From: Thermofontimicrobium_A sp034505795 | GTDB lineage: Bacteria > Zhuqueibacterota > Zhuqueibacteria > Thermofontimicrobiales > Thermofontimicrobiaceae | DNA length: 64,000 bases | Direction: 5' to 3' | Assembly: GCA_034505795.1 (NCBI GenBank) | Contig: JAPDQM010000010.1 | Location: 1 to 64,000, forward strand | Shown here: positions 56,350-64,000 of the stretch, one piece after another | How the letters are laid out: each line of letters begins with the position of its first letter | Numbering within the stretch: the stretch's first letter is position 1 | Notes under the pieces: generated by a model | Seen by the model: the letters and a program-made list of their open reading frames with translations, nothing else | Databases searched by the model: none | Told to the model about the DNA's origin: nothing | Made by a program: the position numbers and the translations under genes

Positions 56350-57975
56350 ATGGCAAAATCCAAAAAACAGAAAAAGAATCAGGAAGCACCATCGTTAATT
56401 TTTTATAAGCTAACAGAACAATCGCTATCTCGCTTGGAGAAGGAAAATATTCCGTCAGAGATCCTTTCTAAATTGGAGGCTTGCCTGTTTGAGGAGCATA
56501 AAAAGCCAGGCGGCCTGATGCGCAAAGTTAGACGAGCCGTGGGCAAAGAGGCAGCCAGCAAATATGAGGCAGCAATATTAAAAGTGGCCGAGCAAAAGGA
56601 GAAAAAAGCAAAGGATTATTTTACTGCCTTTATCATTACCGATGCGGTGCTCAAAAAATTAGCGGATGACCATCTCCCATCAGCGATGATTTCAAAACTC
56701 GAACGATTCAAAAACGAGCGGTTTGGTAGTGAAAAAAAATTTCTAAAGATGTTGGGCAAGAAAGTCGTTACGCGATCTCTAAAAAGCCAATTGAATCGCG
56801 ACGAAATCACCAAATTCACCTGGACAATTGTCGAGCGAGCGAGGAAAAAAGTATCCATCGTAAGCTATATCTTAACCGAAAAATCGCTCGCCAGGCTCAG
56901 AGGGAAAATCTCAGCGGATTTGCACAATCGATTGAAGCCGTTGAAGGACAAAAAATTTGCCAATCGTCAGGATTTCGAGAAAGCCCTTGATGAGACGACT
57001 GGCCGCAAATATGGGCTGCTCGACAAATGGTTGATACTTTTGTATGGTAAAATTTTTAAGCTGAGCAGCTTTATTATCACCGATGAATCACTGCAGGAAC
57101 TGGAGGATATTGCACCGGCTGAAATTCATTCGCAGCTTGCCACATTGAAAAATGCCAGCTTTTTCACGAAATTTTCATTTCGCAAGCGGCTGAAATCGCT
57201 GATCAATCCAGAGCAGTATCAAAAATATAAATCTCTGATTTACAATTATTCCAAAACGATCTATCGAGAAACAATAGAATCGCTGGTGGTGGCATTCGTA
57301 GCGGCTATGATCCTGCGCATGTTCGTCATTCAGGCCTTTCGAATTCCCACAGGCTCGATGAAGGACACGCTGTTGATCGGCGATTTTCTTTTAGTCAATA
57401 AATTCGTCTATGGCGTCCGGACGCCCGACCGCATCCCATTGGTGGATATCCACATTCCCCATTTTCGGCTGCCCGTGATTCGTGAGCCCAAACGTGGCGA
57501 TATCATTGTCTTCAAATATCCCAGGGATCCCAAATTGGATTATATCAAACGGTGCGTCGCGTTGCCCGGGCAAACAGTGGAAATACGAAATGGACTGTTA
57601 TATATTGATGGTAAACCCGAGGGCGAGATCACCCCTCTTCCCCATCGAAAAAAGTACGATAAGGAGGAAGGGACTATCGTCCACTATTTTCAGGTGAAGC
57701 TGGATAACGGCAAAAAATATGTCATTCGCCATTTTGACGGTTGGGAACATGAAAATTTTGGTCCCATCACCGTCGAACCTGGCCACTATTTTATGATGGG
57801 TGACAATCGGGATAACAGCGCCGACAGTCGCTCCTGGGGCAGCCTGCCACGGGACAATATTGTCGGCGAAGCGTTGATCATCTATTTTTCCTGGGATCAA
57901 AATCTCATCATTTATCCCTGGTATCGAATCGTCAATAAAATTCGCTGGGGACGATTGGCAGACCTGATTCGCTGA
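56350..57975 (+). CDS. lepB: Signal peptidase I with four-repeat N-terminal extension
   Basis: This membrane-bound type I signal peptidase removes signal peptides during Sec/Tat export. The catalytic part (about residues 311-541) has the anchor ESLVVAFVAAMILRMFVIQA, the nucleophile Ser336 in RIPTGSMKDTL and general base Lys400 in DYIKRCVALPGQ, plus MMGDNRDNSADSRSWG. The N-terminal about 305 residues are highly unusual: four divergent repeats of 60-75 residues starting near 16, 93, 172 and 240, each with the pattern (F/S)xI(I/L)T(D/E)xxLxxL followed by a xIxxKLxxLK helix and a FxxRxxFxKxL helix. This extension is Lys-rich and should lie in the cytoplasm. The ATG at 56350 opens MAKSKKQKKNQ. The gene follows the ABC permease by 56 bases. 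Confidence 0.93.
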   Translation: MAKSKKQKKNQEAPSLIFYKLTEQSLSRLEKENIPSEILSKLEACLFEEHKKPGGLMRKVRRAVGKEAASKYEAAILKVAEQKEKKAKDYFTAFIITDAVLKKLADDHLPSAMISKLERFKNERFGSEKKFLKMLGKKVVTRSLKSQLNRDEITKFTWTIVERARKKVSIVSYILTEKSLARLRGKISADLHNRLKPLKDKKFANRQDFEKALDETTGRKYGLLDKWLILLYGKIFKLSSFIITDESLQELEDIAPAEIHSQLATLKNASFFTKFSFRKRLKSLINPEQYQKYKSLIYNYSKTIYRETIESLVVAFVAAMILRMFVIQAFRIPTGSMKDTLLIGDFLLVNKFVYGVRTPDRIPLVDIHIPHFRLPVIREPKRGDIIVFKYPRDPKLDYIKRCVALPGQTVEIRNGLLYIDGKPEGEITPLPHRKKYDKEEGTIVHYFQVKLDNGKKYVIRHFDGWEHENFGPITVEPGHYFMMGDNRDNSADSRSWGSLPRDNIVGEALIIYFSWDQNLIIYPWYRIVNKIRWGRLADLIR

Positions 57976-58052
57976 AGAATGGCTGCTGCTGTTATTGAGT
58001 GGGCGAGGCAGCAAACCGTTGTCTGACTGCTATGGCCGATATAACTTTTGAA

Positions 58053-58137
58053 CTGCCAACTAACCGGTCGCTGCAGGGTAACAGCGGTATAATTTTCGGC
58101 CTGCCAACTGACCGGTCGCTGGTAGCGACCGGTCAGT
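58053..58137. repeat. Direct and perfect inverted repeat between lepB and hemW
   Basis: CTGCCAACTAACCGGTCGCTG (first copy 58053-58073, second 58101-58121, one mismatch) forms a direct repeat. The second copy extends into a perfect 14-bp palindrome (58107-58120 with 58124-58137, three-base loop). It lies just before the hemW start and could be a REP-like element, an operator or an RNA hairpin. Confidence 0.75.
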
Positions 58138-58163
58138 ATGATGATGAAAAAGAAATAATTCGC

Positions 58164-59318
58164 ATGAGAGCCGCTTTATATATCCATGTTCCGTTTTGCT
58201 TGCGAAAGTGCAGTTACTGCGATTTCTATTCGGTCAAATTCGATGCCGGGCTGGCCGAGAGATTTTTAACAGCCGCAAAATTAGAATTAAAATGCTACGC
58301 CGATCATCCCACTTTCTCGAACGCTATTTTTGAAACGATTTACATCGGCGGCGGCACCCCCTCGCTGTTAACGAGCATTCAACTGGATTCGCTGGTGCAC
58401 CAGGTTCAACGACTCTTTCATCTGCGGCAGCCCTTTGAATTTACCATCGAAATAAATCCCGAGACAGTGACGCCGAAAAGTCTGCGGGAATTTCGGTCGC
58501 TTGGCGTTAATCGTTTAAGCATTGGGGTTCAAAGCTTTCGTGATGCCGAGCTGCAACGATTGGGACGCATCCACGATGTGCAGCAAGCCCGATCTTGCAT
58601 CACCTGGGCGCAGCAGGCAGGTTTTGATAATATCAGCCTGGATTTGATGTTTGCAATTCCGGGACAGACACTGGCTAACTGGCAGGCCAATCTCAACCAG
58701 GCGCTGGCCTATAGTCCCCAACATTTATCGCTATATGGTTTGACTCTTGAACCAGGGACAGCGCTGCAAGCCGAAATCGCCAGTGGCAAGCTTGCTCGAG
58801 TTGATGAGGAAATTGAGCGAGCCATGTACTTGGCCAGCCATGACATGCTGGCTCAATGCGGTTTACAGCAATATGAAATATCCAATTTTGCCCGGCCAGG
58901 GTTCGAATCGCAGCATAACCAGCACTATTGGAATGGCACACCTTATCTGGGCATTGGCCCTGGTGCTCATTCCTTTTGGAATCAGCACCGACAGTGGAAT
59001 CATCGGTCATTGACTAATTATCTGCACGCGCTGAAATCTGGTCAAAGACCAGTAGCTGAACAGGAACAGCTTTCCATCAATCAGCAGATGCTCGAATTTC
59101 TATACCTGCGCTTGAGGACCGTTGCTGGCCTCGATTATCGAAAATTTGAGCAACAATTTCAAACGACTTTTGCTGAAAAATTTGATCATGTTATCAGGCA
59201 ATTGGTTCAATCTCAGCAAAGCGAGTGGTTGTTGTTTTCTGAAGGAAATTTACGGCTGACGCCGCAGGGATTTTTATTATTCGATGAAATCATTCGCCGC
59301 TTGGCAGAGGCCATTTAA
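58164..59318 (+). CDS. hemW: Radical SAM protein HemW (coproporphyrinogen III oxidase-like)
   Basis: This cytoplasmic radical-SAM protein has about 384 residues. The cluster motif is CLRKCSYC in YIHVPFCLRKCSYCDFYS, the GGGTPS glycine-rich SAM-binding motif is present, and the end has the HemN C-terminal domain (about 280-375). HemW is a heme chaperone rather than a true oxidase. ATG 58164 (MRAALYIHVPF) is the best start: homologues begin here and the upstream open frame (from 57999) covers the palindromic repeat and is unlikely to be translated. It follows lepB by 188 bases. Confidence 0.93.
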   Translation: MRAALYIHVPFCLRKCSYCDFYSVKFDAGLAERFLTAAKLELKCYADHPTFSNAIFETIYIGGGTPSLLTSIQLDSLVHQVQRLFHLRQPFEFTIEINPETVTPKSLREFRSLGVNRLSIGVQSFRDAELQRLGRIHDVQQARSCITWAQQAGFDNISLDLMFAIPGQTLANWQANLNQALAYSPQHLSLYGLTLEPGTALQAEIASGKLARVDEEIERAMYLASHDMLAQCGLQQYEISNFARPGFESQHNQHYWNGTPYLGIGPGAHSFWNQHRQWNHRSLTNYLHALKSGQRPVAEQEQLSINQQMLEFLYLRLRTVAGLDYRKFEQQFQTTFAEKFDHVIRQLVQSQQSEWLLFSEGNLRLTPQGFLLFDEIIRRLAEAI

Positions 59319-59591
59319 CATAACACCGTCCCTTGCTCATTCGGCGCTAATCGTGCTGAGCGGCGGCCGGCGCGAATCGTTAATTGTGATCCTGAGCATT
59401 GCTCCAAGGCTGCTTTAGGCGCCGTTATAATTTTCTATTGCTTTATTCCAGAATTATGCTTATTATCCCGCTGGTTATGCCACCAGCAAGGCACAGCAGC
59501 ATGTCAAGTTCTGGGCAGCAGCCGAATTTTTCAAGGATCATTATTAGCGATGCGATAGCAGTACCCGATAACCGAATGAATCGAGCAGTGC

Positions 59592-60482
59592 ATGATTAAT
59601 CCTTATAAACGAATGGATGTCTTCCGCTGTAAAGCGGCGGGGCACGCCAAATTCGAACATCGCGTTTCGGTGTACCATGTGTTGCGAGTCAAAAATTGCT
59701 ACCCCCAGGGTTGCGTCTATTTCTGGTGGCGCTGTCATTTGCTGAACAAAGGACAACGGTGCATCAAAGGTTTCCAGCATGTCGGCAGAAAATGTTTTGG
59801 TTGCAAGCATTACTATGACGAAAAAACTCATAATCAGCCCCAGTTGCTGATATCCGAAGCAGATTATCAGGACTTTTTGGATGAATTAGCCGACTTTGAG
59901 GATTGGTTTGAATCATTGAAAGACAAAGTGATCGATCTGCAGGGCAGTATTCGATCGGTCAAGCCAGCGTTGACAAAAATCATTAGCCATCAAAACGTGC
60001 ATTTGAACATCAATGGCTATTTTCTGCATTTCGATCACGCATACATTGATCGCCATCACTGGGAAGATCATTGTTATGCGATTGTCTATCCCGACCAGCA
60101 AGCGCGGTTTCAATTTGCTGCTGGGGATGAAATGGAGTTTCGTGGCCGCATAATGCTTAATCATGGTCGGCTGATCTTCCAGAAACTTCACCAAATCGAA
60201 TTCCAACAGCGGTCATATCGGCCAACCTGGAGCAACAGTCAGGCATTGATTGCGCAGCATAGTGTGATTTCCTTTGTGGATCAGCCACTCCAATGCTTGC
60301 ATTGCGATCAGGGCATGCTGGTCGATGTGATTGATAAATCGCGTCCCGAATGGAAGCGGTACCGTGAATTGTTTTGTTTAAAGTCTTTCCCCGACCCCGC
60401 TGTATGCTATTATGCTGTGGAAAAACGCTTGGCGGAAAAGATCGATCCATGCGCCGACGAGGACGTTAATTTCGAATTCTAG
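59592..60482 (+). CDS. Cys-rich conserved-looking protein of unknown function
   Basis: This 296-residue protein of unrecognised family has a Cys-dense N-terminal region: C13, C36, C41, C48, C57 and the pair C68-x-x-C71 (GRKCFGCKHYYDEKT). A second CxxC lies in LQCLHCDQGMLVDV with two more Cys following (LFCLKSFPDPAVCYY). A beta-rich OB-fold-like part (about 165-230; VYPDQQARFQFAAGDEMEFR) lies between. The spacing suggests one or two metal sites, possibly an Fe-S or zinc cluster. No signal peptide is seen. Start could also be ATG 59613. The gene stands between hemW and proS; the gap from hemW (59319-59591) shows no feature. Confidence 0.7.
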   Translation: MINPYKRMDVFRCKAAGHAKFEHRVSVYHVLRVKNCYPQGCVYFWWRCHLLNKGQRCIKGFQHVGRKCFGCKHYYDEKTHNQPQLLISEADYQDFLDELADFEDWFESLKDKVIDLQGSIRSVKPALTKIISHQNVHLNINGYFLHFDHAYIDRHHWEDHCYAIVYPDQQARFQFAAGDEMEFRGRIMLNHGRLIFQKLHQIEFQQRSYRPTWSNSQALIAQHSVISFVDQPLQCLHCDQGMLVDVIDKSRPEWKRYRELFCLKSFPDPAVCYYAVEKRLAEKIDPCADEDVNFEF

Positions 60483-60580
60483 ATAACAAACCAGCGCCGA
60501 CAAAGCAATTCCCGAACTTGATTATAATACTTGTTTCACTGCATCTACTGTCAACCAACGAATGGAGGTTTTTGAATAGC

Positions 60581-62014
60581 ATGGCGAAAGGAATTACCAA
60601 ACGAGCCGAAGATTATTCCCGCTGGTATACCGACGTGATTGCTGCCGGGGAATTTGCCGATTATGCCCCCGTCAAAGGGTGCATGGTTATCCGACCCAAT
60701 GGTTATGCGCTATGGGAAAAAATCCAGGCAACCCTGGATAAAATGTTTAAGGAAACTGGCCATCAAAATGCCTATTTCCCATTGTTTATTCCTGAGAGTT
60801 TCATGAAAAAGGAAGCCGAACATGTGGAAGGTTTTGCTCCCGAATGTGCTGTGGTCACTCATGGTGGTGGCAAAAAATTGGAAGAGCCGCTGATGGTCCG
60901 ACCAACTTCGGAAACGATCATCTGGAGCATGTACAAGAATTGGATTCAATCGTATCGCGATTTGCCTATTCTCATCAATCAATGGGCCAACGTGGTCCGC
61001 TGGGAAATGCGTACGCGGTTGTTTTTGCGGACCACCGAATTTTTGTGGCAGGAAGGCCACACGGCTCATGCCACGGCTGAGCAAGCCGAGGAAGAAACAC
61101 TAAAAATCTTAAACATCTATACTCGTTTTGCTGAAGACTATATGGCCATTCCGGTGATCCAGGGTTACAAAACCGACAAAGAAAAATTTGCCGGCGCCGT
61201 GCGCACCTATGCCATCGAAGCGATGATGCAGGATCGCCGCGCATTGCAAGCGGGAACTTCCCACAACCTGGGCCAGAATTTTGCCAAAGCGTTCGATGTG
61301 ACCTTTCAAGATGAAGATGGGCAATTAAAATATGTCTACGCCACCAGTTGGGGTGTCTCGACCCGTTTGATTGGCGCGGTTATCATGGCGCATGGCGATG
61401 ATCAAGGTCTAATTATTCCTCCGCGGTTGGCAACCACCCAGTTGGTTATTATTCCGATCACCAAAGGCGAGACTGAGCGGAATCAGATTCTGGAATTCAT
61501 CGAGAAGATCACCATTGCCTGGAATGGCCGCTTTTCGTTTAAGGTCGATGATCGCGAAGGTTACCGACCTGGCTGGAAATTCAATGAATGGGAGCAGCGT
61601 GGAGTGCCATTGAGAATCGAAATCGGCCCCAAGGATTTCGAGAAAAATCAGGTGATCCTGGTTCGCCGGGACACCAGCGAAAAAACAGCAGTGCCTGTCG
61701 ATCAATTAACCTATTCGATCGAAAAAACTCTGGACGCCATCCAGCATGATCTGTTCAAGCGCGCCCTCAAGTTCAGAGATGACTACACCTTTGTGACCGA
61801 CGACTATGCTGATTTTAAGGTCAAAATCGAAGAGCCCGGCGGATTTTTCTGGATTCACTGGTGCGGTAATCGACGCTGTGAGGACCAGTTGCAGGAAGAA
61901 ACCAAAGCGACCATTCGCTGCATTCCGCTGAAAAACCCATTCAAAGAGAATGGCAAATGTCTGCTGTGCGGCGAGCCTTCCGCCCAGCGAGTCATTGCAG
62001 CCAAGGCCTATTGA
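60581..62014 (+). CDS. proS: Prolyl-tRNA synthetase (archaeal/eukaryotic type, ProS type 3)
   Basis: This class II aminoacyl-tRNA synthetase of about 477 residues charges tRNA-Pro. It shows motif 1 and 2 regions (EPLMVRPTSETIIWSMYKNW, RLFLRTTEFLWQEGHTAHAT), motif 3 region with GVSTRLIGAVIMAHGDDQGL, the anticodon-binding domain and the C-terminal zinc-ribbon-like part (GNRRCEDQLQ, GKCLLCGEPSAQRV). It is the short archaeal-like form without the editing insertion domain. ATG 60581 (MAKGITKRAEDY) matches homologues; an in-frame TTG at 60572 lies closer to GGAGG. It ends at a strong terminator. Confidence 0.96.
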   Translation: MAKGITKRAEDYSRWYTDVIAAGEFADYAPVKGCMVIRPNGYALWEKIQATLDKMFKETGHQNAYFPLFIPESFMKKEAEHVEGFAPECAVVTHGGGKKLEEPLMVRPTSETIIWSMYKNWIQSYRDLPILINQWANVVRWEMRTRLFLRTTEFLWQEGHTAHATAEQAEEETLKILNIYTRFAEDYMAIPVIQGYKTDKEKFAGAVRTYAIEAMMQDRRALQAGTSHNLGQNFAKAFDVTFQDEDGQLKYVYATSWGVSTRLIGAVIMAHGDDQGLIIPPRLATTQLVIIPITKGETERNQILEFIEKITIAWNGRFSFKVDDREGYRPGWKFNEWEQRGVPLRIEIGPKDFEKNQVILVRRDTSEKTAVPVDQLTYSIEKTLDAIQHDLFKRALKFRDDYTFVTDDYADFKVKIEEPGGFFWIHWCGNRRCEDQLQEETKATIRCIPLKNPFKENGKCLLCGEPSAQRVIAAKAY

Positions 62015-62019
62015 GTCTA

Positions 62020-62067
62020 TGCCTCCTGGGAATATAACCAACTCCAGGAGGCATTTTTCTTTCTTTT
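62020..62067 (+). terminator. Intrinsic terminator of proS
   Basis: A 10-bp perfect stem (62020-62029 with 62044-62053) and a 14-base loop are followed by TTTTTCTTTCTTTT. Confidence 0.92.
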
Positions 62068-62299
62068 CAGCTATGCACAATCGAGTGACGCCCTTATCTC
62101 GGCGGTTAAATTATGAATGAATTTTTGTGGACGAGAATTTTCCAAAATCCCTCGGGCGATTAGCAGGACGGGAGCAACCTTTTTTCGGTGCATTTTGCAG
62201 AAGGGTGCAGATTGTCAGTTTCGAGATCGCTACGATCCTGCCATGTCTTTCGGGAAACGGGCATGACATTCGCATAATAACCACCCACCTTTATCGACA

Positions 62300-62560
62300 A
62301 TCTCCGGCTCAGGAAATTAAATTGATCGAACTCCCCATGAATAGCCGAGGTATCTCGCTGTGGAGCAAAAGGGGTGGGGCTACAATTCGGGTTGACAACA
62401 CGATGACTTGTAGGGGATCATTTCCAGCCAAAACGATAGCTTCATCAAACCAATTAATAAAACATTCTGAAAATGGTTGATTCCAGGCACCGGAACTGGC
62501 AACCTCGCCGATCAACAGCGTCACTAGGTCATCCATCGAATCCAATTGACTATTTTGCAC
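62300..62560 (-). pseudogene. Possible flgN-like relic
   Basis: On the minus strand the start MDDLVTLLIGEVAS (from 62536) and the later EAIVLAGNDPLQVIVLSTRI resemble the pattern of the flagellar export chaperone FlgN, but the stretch between them and after them does not. The frame ends at 62309 with about 84 codons, shorter than a normal FlgN (about 140). It directly follows the flgM-like relic, the order expected in flagellar operons. The identification is by eye and tentative. Confidence 0.3.
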
Positions 62561-62589
62561 AACTGCCAGGGATTCTGTGGCTGTCTAAC

Positions 62590-62853
62590 CCGTCCGAGCA
62601 ATAATTCTTGTAGAAGCCACTTCAATGCCAGCATCCTGCAACGCCATTACCAATTAATGGGCAAACTTTCGGCCTCAGCAACAGCTTGGCTTATCGATTC
62701 AGAAGCACCTAAAGATAACATCGCTTTTTTTGGTTTTGTGTTGAAGGCCAGGTTCTGATCCGGCTTTTGAGGCTTTTGAGATGAAAAACCAGCGCCATCG
62801 AGAGGGCTAATATTGAAAATATGCATATGAGGCATTTTCTTCGCAAAAATCAT
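62590..62853 (-). pseudogene. Possible flgM-like relic (frameshifted)
   Basis: On the minus strand a frame opens at 62853 and reads (from 62835) MPHMHIFNISPLDGAG, later KKAMLSLGASESISQAVAEAE, then stops after SLPINW. The next frame continues MALQDAGIE and a third frame gives SGFYKN. Joined, LQDAxIESGFYK resembles the C-terminal pattern of the anti-sigma factor FlgM. The coding signal crosses frames twice within 60 bases, so this is either a decayed gene or a sequence with errors. No intact flagellar gene is seen in the window. Confidence 0.33.
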
Positions 62854-62907
62854 TTGTACCTTATGGCACGGTCGTAAAAATATTGATAAAATTATTTAAC
62901 AAATCAC

Positions 62908-62936
62908 TTGACAGCGATCGAATTTAGTGCTAAATT
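62908..62936 (+). promoter_or_regulatory. Sigma-70-type promoter before the structured leader
   Basis: TTGACA (62908-62913) and TAAATT (62931-62936; 4 of 6) are separated by 17 bases. The expected transcript would pass through the hairpin at 63099-63153 and the AT-rich repeat to reach the last gene at 63431, giving a leader near 490 bases. Confidence 0.55.
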
Positions 62937-63098
62937 ATAACCGCGTGAATAATATATTCAGAACTTAAAAAAAGCGTAAGGCTAAACAATGCACCAGATC
63001 AAAGCAAAATTCCAGCAAATCACTTGATGCCAACTCTGGGAAACCGTGCGCTTCCCGAATCGATTAACTGCCGCAGTCTTCCTGCCATTAGACCGCTA

Positions 63099-63170
63099 AC
63101 CTCCTGAAGTATGCCTGGTCGCAGGAACGGCTGCGACCCATACGGAAGGAGGTGGAGTATGTCTCCGTAA
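63099..63170 (+). promoter_or_regulatory. Structured leader hairpin masking a Shine-Dalgarno site, with 3-codon ORF
   Basis: Three stacked stems form one long hairpin: ACCTCCT (63099-63105) with AGGAGGT (63147-63153), GTATG (63109-63113) with CATAC (63139-63143), and GGTCGCAG (63117-63124) with CTGCGACC (63131-63138), loop GAACGG. The masked AGGAGGT is a perfect ribosome site 5 bases before ATG-TCT-CCG-TAA (63159-63170). Folding would therefore control translation of a three-codon ORF or bind another ligand. I do not recognise it as a known riboswitch. Confidence 0.6.
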
Positions 63171-63235
63171 TTCCACTTTATTTAATCCAATTTGTGACTA
63201 TTGATGTTATCAAAATTTTTTGAACAATCATCAAA

Positions 63236-63415
63236 AAGCACCAAATTTCAAATGACAAATTTCAAACAATATCCAATTTTCAAATTCCAATTTTCCAAAC
63301 TGGTTCTTCTCCAGCAAGAAATTTTTGAAATTTGAAGATTGAAATTTGAAATTTATTTGGGATTTGGGTTTTAGCATTTGGAATTTGACTTTTGAAATTA
63401 GCAAATTTCATCAAA
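63236..63415. repeat. AT-rich low-complexity repeat with inverted symmetry
   Basis: Repeated AAATTTCAAA-type words on the left half and TTTGAAATTTGAA-type words on the right half make an imperfect inverted repeat of about 180 bases around a centre near 63305-63320. Similar words recur as ATTTGG units (63355-63390). It ends just before the ribosome site of the last gene. Confidence 0.6.
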
Positions 63416-63430
63416 CAGAGGAGAAGCTGA

Positions 63431-64000
63431 ATGGCAGCAGACTATCGTCAGATGTGGACTGAGCTGGGATTGGATTTGCCCGCTCACGATGCGTTACTGG
63501 GTGTACTGGGGCAGGCGTATGGGGATATCTACATGTCACAAAAAAATCGTCCTGAAGGGATGCAATATTTTGATTTTGTGATGAGCGAAGTGCATGGCTT
63601 GCGCATCAAAGAACTGCGGGATGCCCAGGGCAACGATCGCAAGGTGATCGGTTCGTTCTGTGTGTTCGTGCCCGAGGAATTAATTTTGGCCGTGGATGGC
63701 ATTTCCGTGGGACTGTGCGCTGGCGCTGAATTTGGCTTCGACAAAGCCGAGGAGGTGCTGCCTCGCAACACCTGCGCTTTGATCAAATCCGCCTTCGGAT
63801 TCAAATTGGGCAAAGTCTGTCCGTATGTTGAGTCCAGCGACATGATCGTTGGCGAAAACACCTGCGACGGCAAGAAGAAGGCGTATGAACTCCTGAAAGA
63901 GCTGGTGAAAAATCTATTCATCCTGGATCTGCCGCAGATGAAAAGCGATTCAGGCAAGGCGTTGTTGAAAGCTGAATATCAGCGATTCGCCAAAGCGCTG
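63431..64000 (+). CDS. 2-hydroxyacyl-CoA dehydratase D-component/double-cubane family protein (partial)
   Basis: This gene is cut by the right edge; 190 codons are present. It belongs to the HgdB/FldC/DCCP (2-hydroxyacyl-CoA dehydratase family, COG1775-type) group: the hallmark CPYVESSDMIVGENTCDGKK (about residues 130-149) carries cluster-ligand Cys residues, and LILAVDGISVGLCAGAEFGF (about 76-97) lies before it. Members bind Fe-S clusters and act with an ATP-dependent activator in hydroxyacyl-CoA dehydration or in double-cubane reductions. GAGGAGAAG lies 4 bases before the ATG. The specific substrate cannot be told from this part; an activator gene would be expected to the right. Confidence 0.88.
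   Translation, partial: MAADYRQMWTELGLDLPAHDALLGVLGQAYGDIYMSQKNRPEGMQYFDFVMSEVHGLRIKELRDAQGNDRKVIGSFCVFVPEELILAVDGISVGLCAGAEFGFDKAEEVLPRNTCALIKSAFGFKLGKVCPYVESSDMIVGENTCDGKKKAYELLKELVKNLFILDLPQMKSDSGKALLKAEYQRFAKAL

Noticed and set aside
63236..63415. CRISPR array
   Set aside because: The repeated words are short, irregular and AT-only, without regular spacers or cas genes.

Overview
The window is bacterial and looks like a genome from the FCB superphylum, probably a Calditrichota/KSB1-like lineage rather than Bacteroidota proper. This is inference from four signs. (1) Several large secreted proteins end in a C-terminal sorting domain with the YPNPFN motif used by type IX secretion (T9SS). 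(2) PorV-like and PorD-like (DUF4835) T9SS accessory proteins are present. (3) The primary sigma factor is short and Bacteroidota-like. (4) Unlike typical Bacteroidota, most starts have clear Shine-Dalgarno sites, and TTGACA-type promoters are visible. Both ends cut through genes (a MoxR ATPase on the left, a 2-hydroxyacyl-CoA dehydratase-like protein on the right).

Layout. 0-8 kb: a BatD-like/MoxR pair and a TPR lipoprotein on the minus strand, a secreted GH116 glucosidase-family enzyme on the plus strand, a CorC-type CBS membrane protein with a YigZ/IMPACT protein, tRNA-Asp and tRNA-Val, and a small membrane protein. 8.4-31 kb: a plus-strand block of surface and secreted proteins. It holds a LamG protein, two lipoproteins, a TonB-dependent receptor, two tandem paralogous secreted proteins, a PorV-family barrel, an HExxH secreted protein, a YitT transporter, a CotH/lamin-tail giant and a Big2 protein. 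31-34 kb: an amidohydrolase (8-oxoguanine deaminase type) and RmuC. 34-41 kb (minus strand): a HEAT-repeat protein behind a near-perfect sigma-54 promoter, a GAF/sigma-54 activator, RpoD, ribosomal protein S21, and a solute-binding protein/Cache histidine kinase pair. 41-47 kb: a Big_5 lipoprotein, a PorD-like protein, and two outer-membrane barrels that both carry ComEA-like helix-hairpin-helix modules. 47-64 kb: a diguanylate cyclase, an M1 aminopeptidase with HEAT repeats, LepA, an ABC exporter, a signal peptidase I with a four-repeat N-terminal extension, HemW, a Cys-rich unknown and an archaeal-type ProRS. After these comes a gene-poor stretch with relics resembling flgM/flgN, a structured leader and an AT-rich repeat before the last gene.

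How it fits together. Much of the window is about building and loading the cell surface. TonB uptake, PorV/PorD-dependent export and a set of T9SS cargoes sit close to signal peptidase, Bat/MoxR and ABC export functions, mixed with translation housekeeping genes (LepA, ProRS, S21, tRNAs). The most unusual items are the two HhH-bearing outer-membrane barrels at 43.4-46.6 kb, the repeat-extended signal peptidase at 56.3-58.0 kb, the sigma-54 promoter/activator pair at 34.2-36.0 kb, and the structured leader at 63.1 kb. All calls come from reading the sequence; no database search was run.
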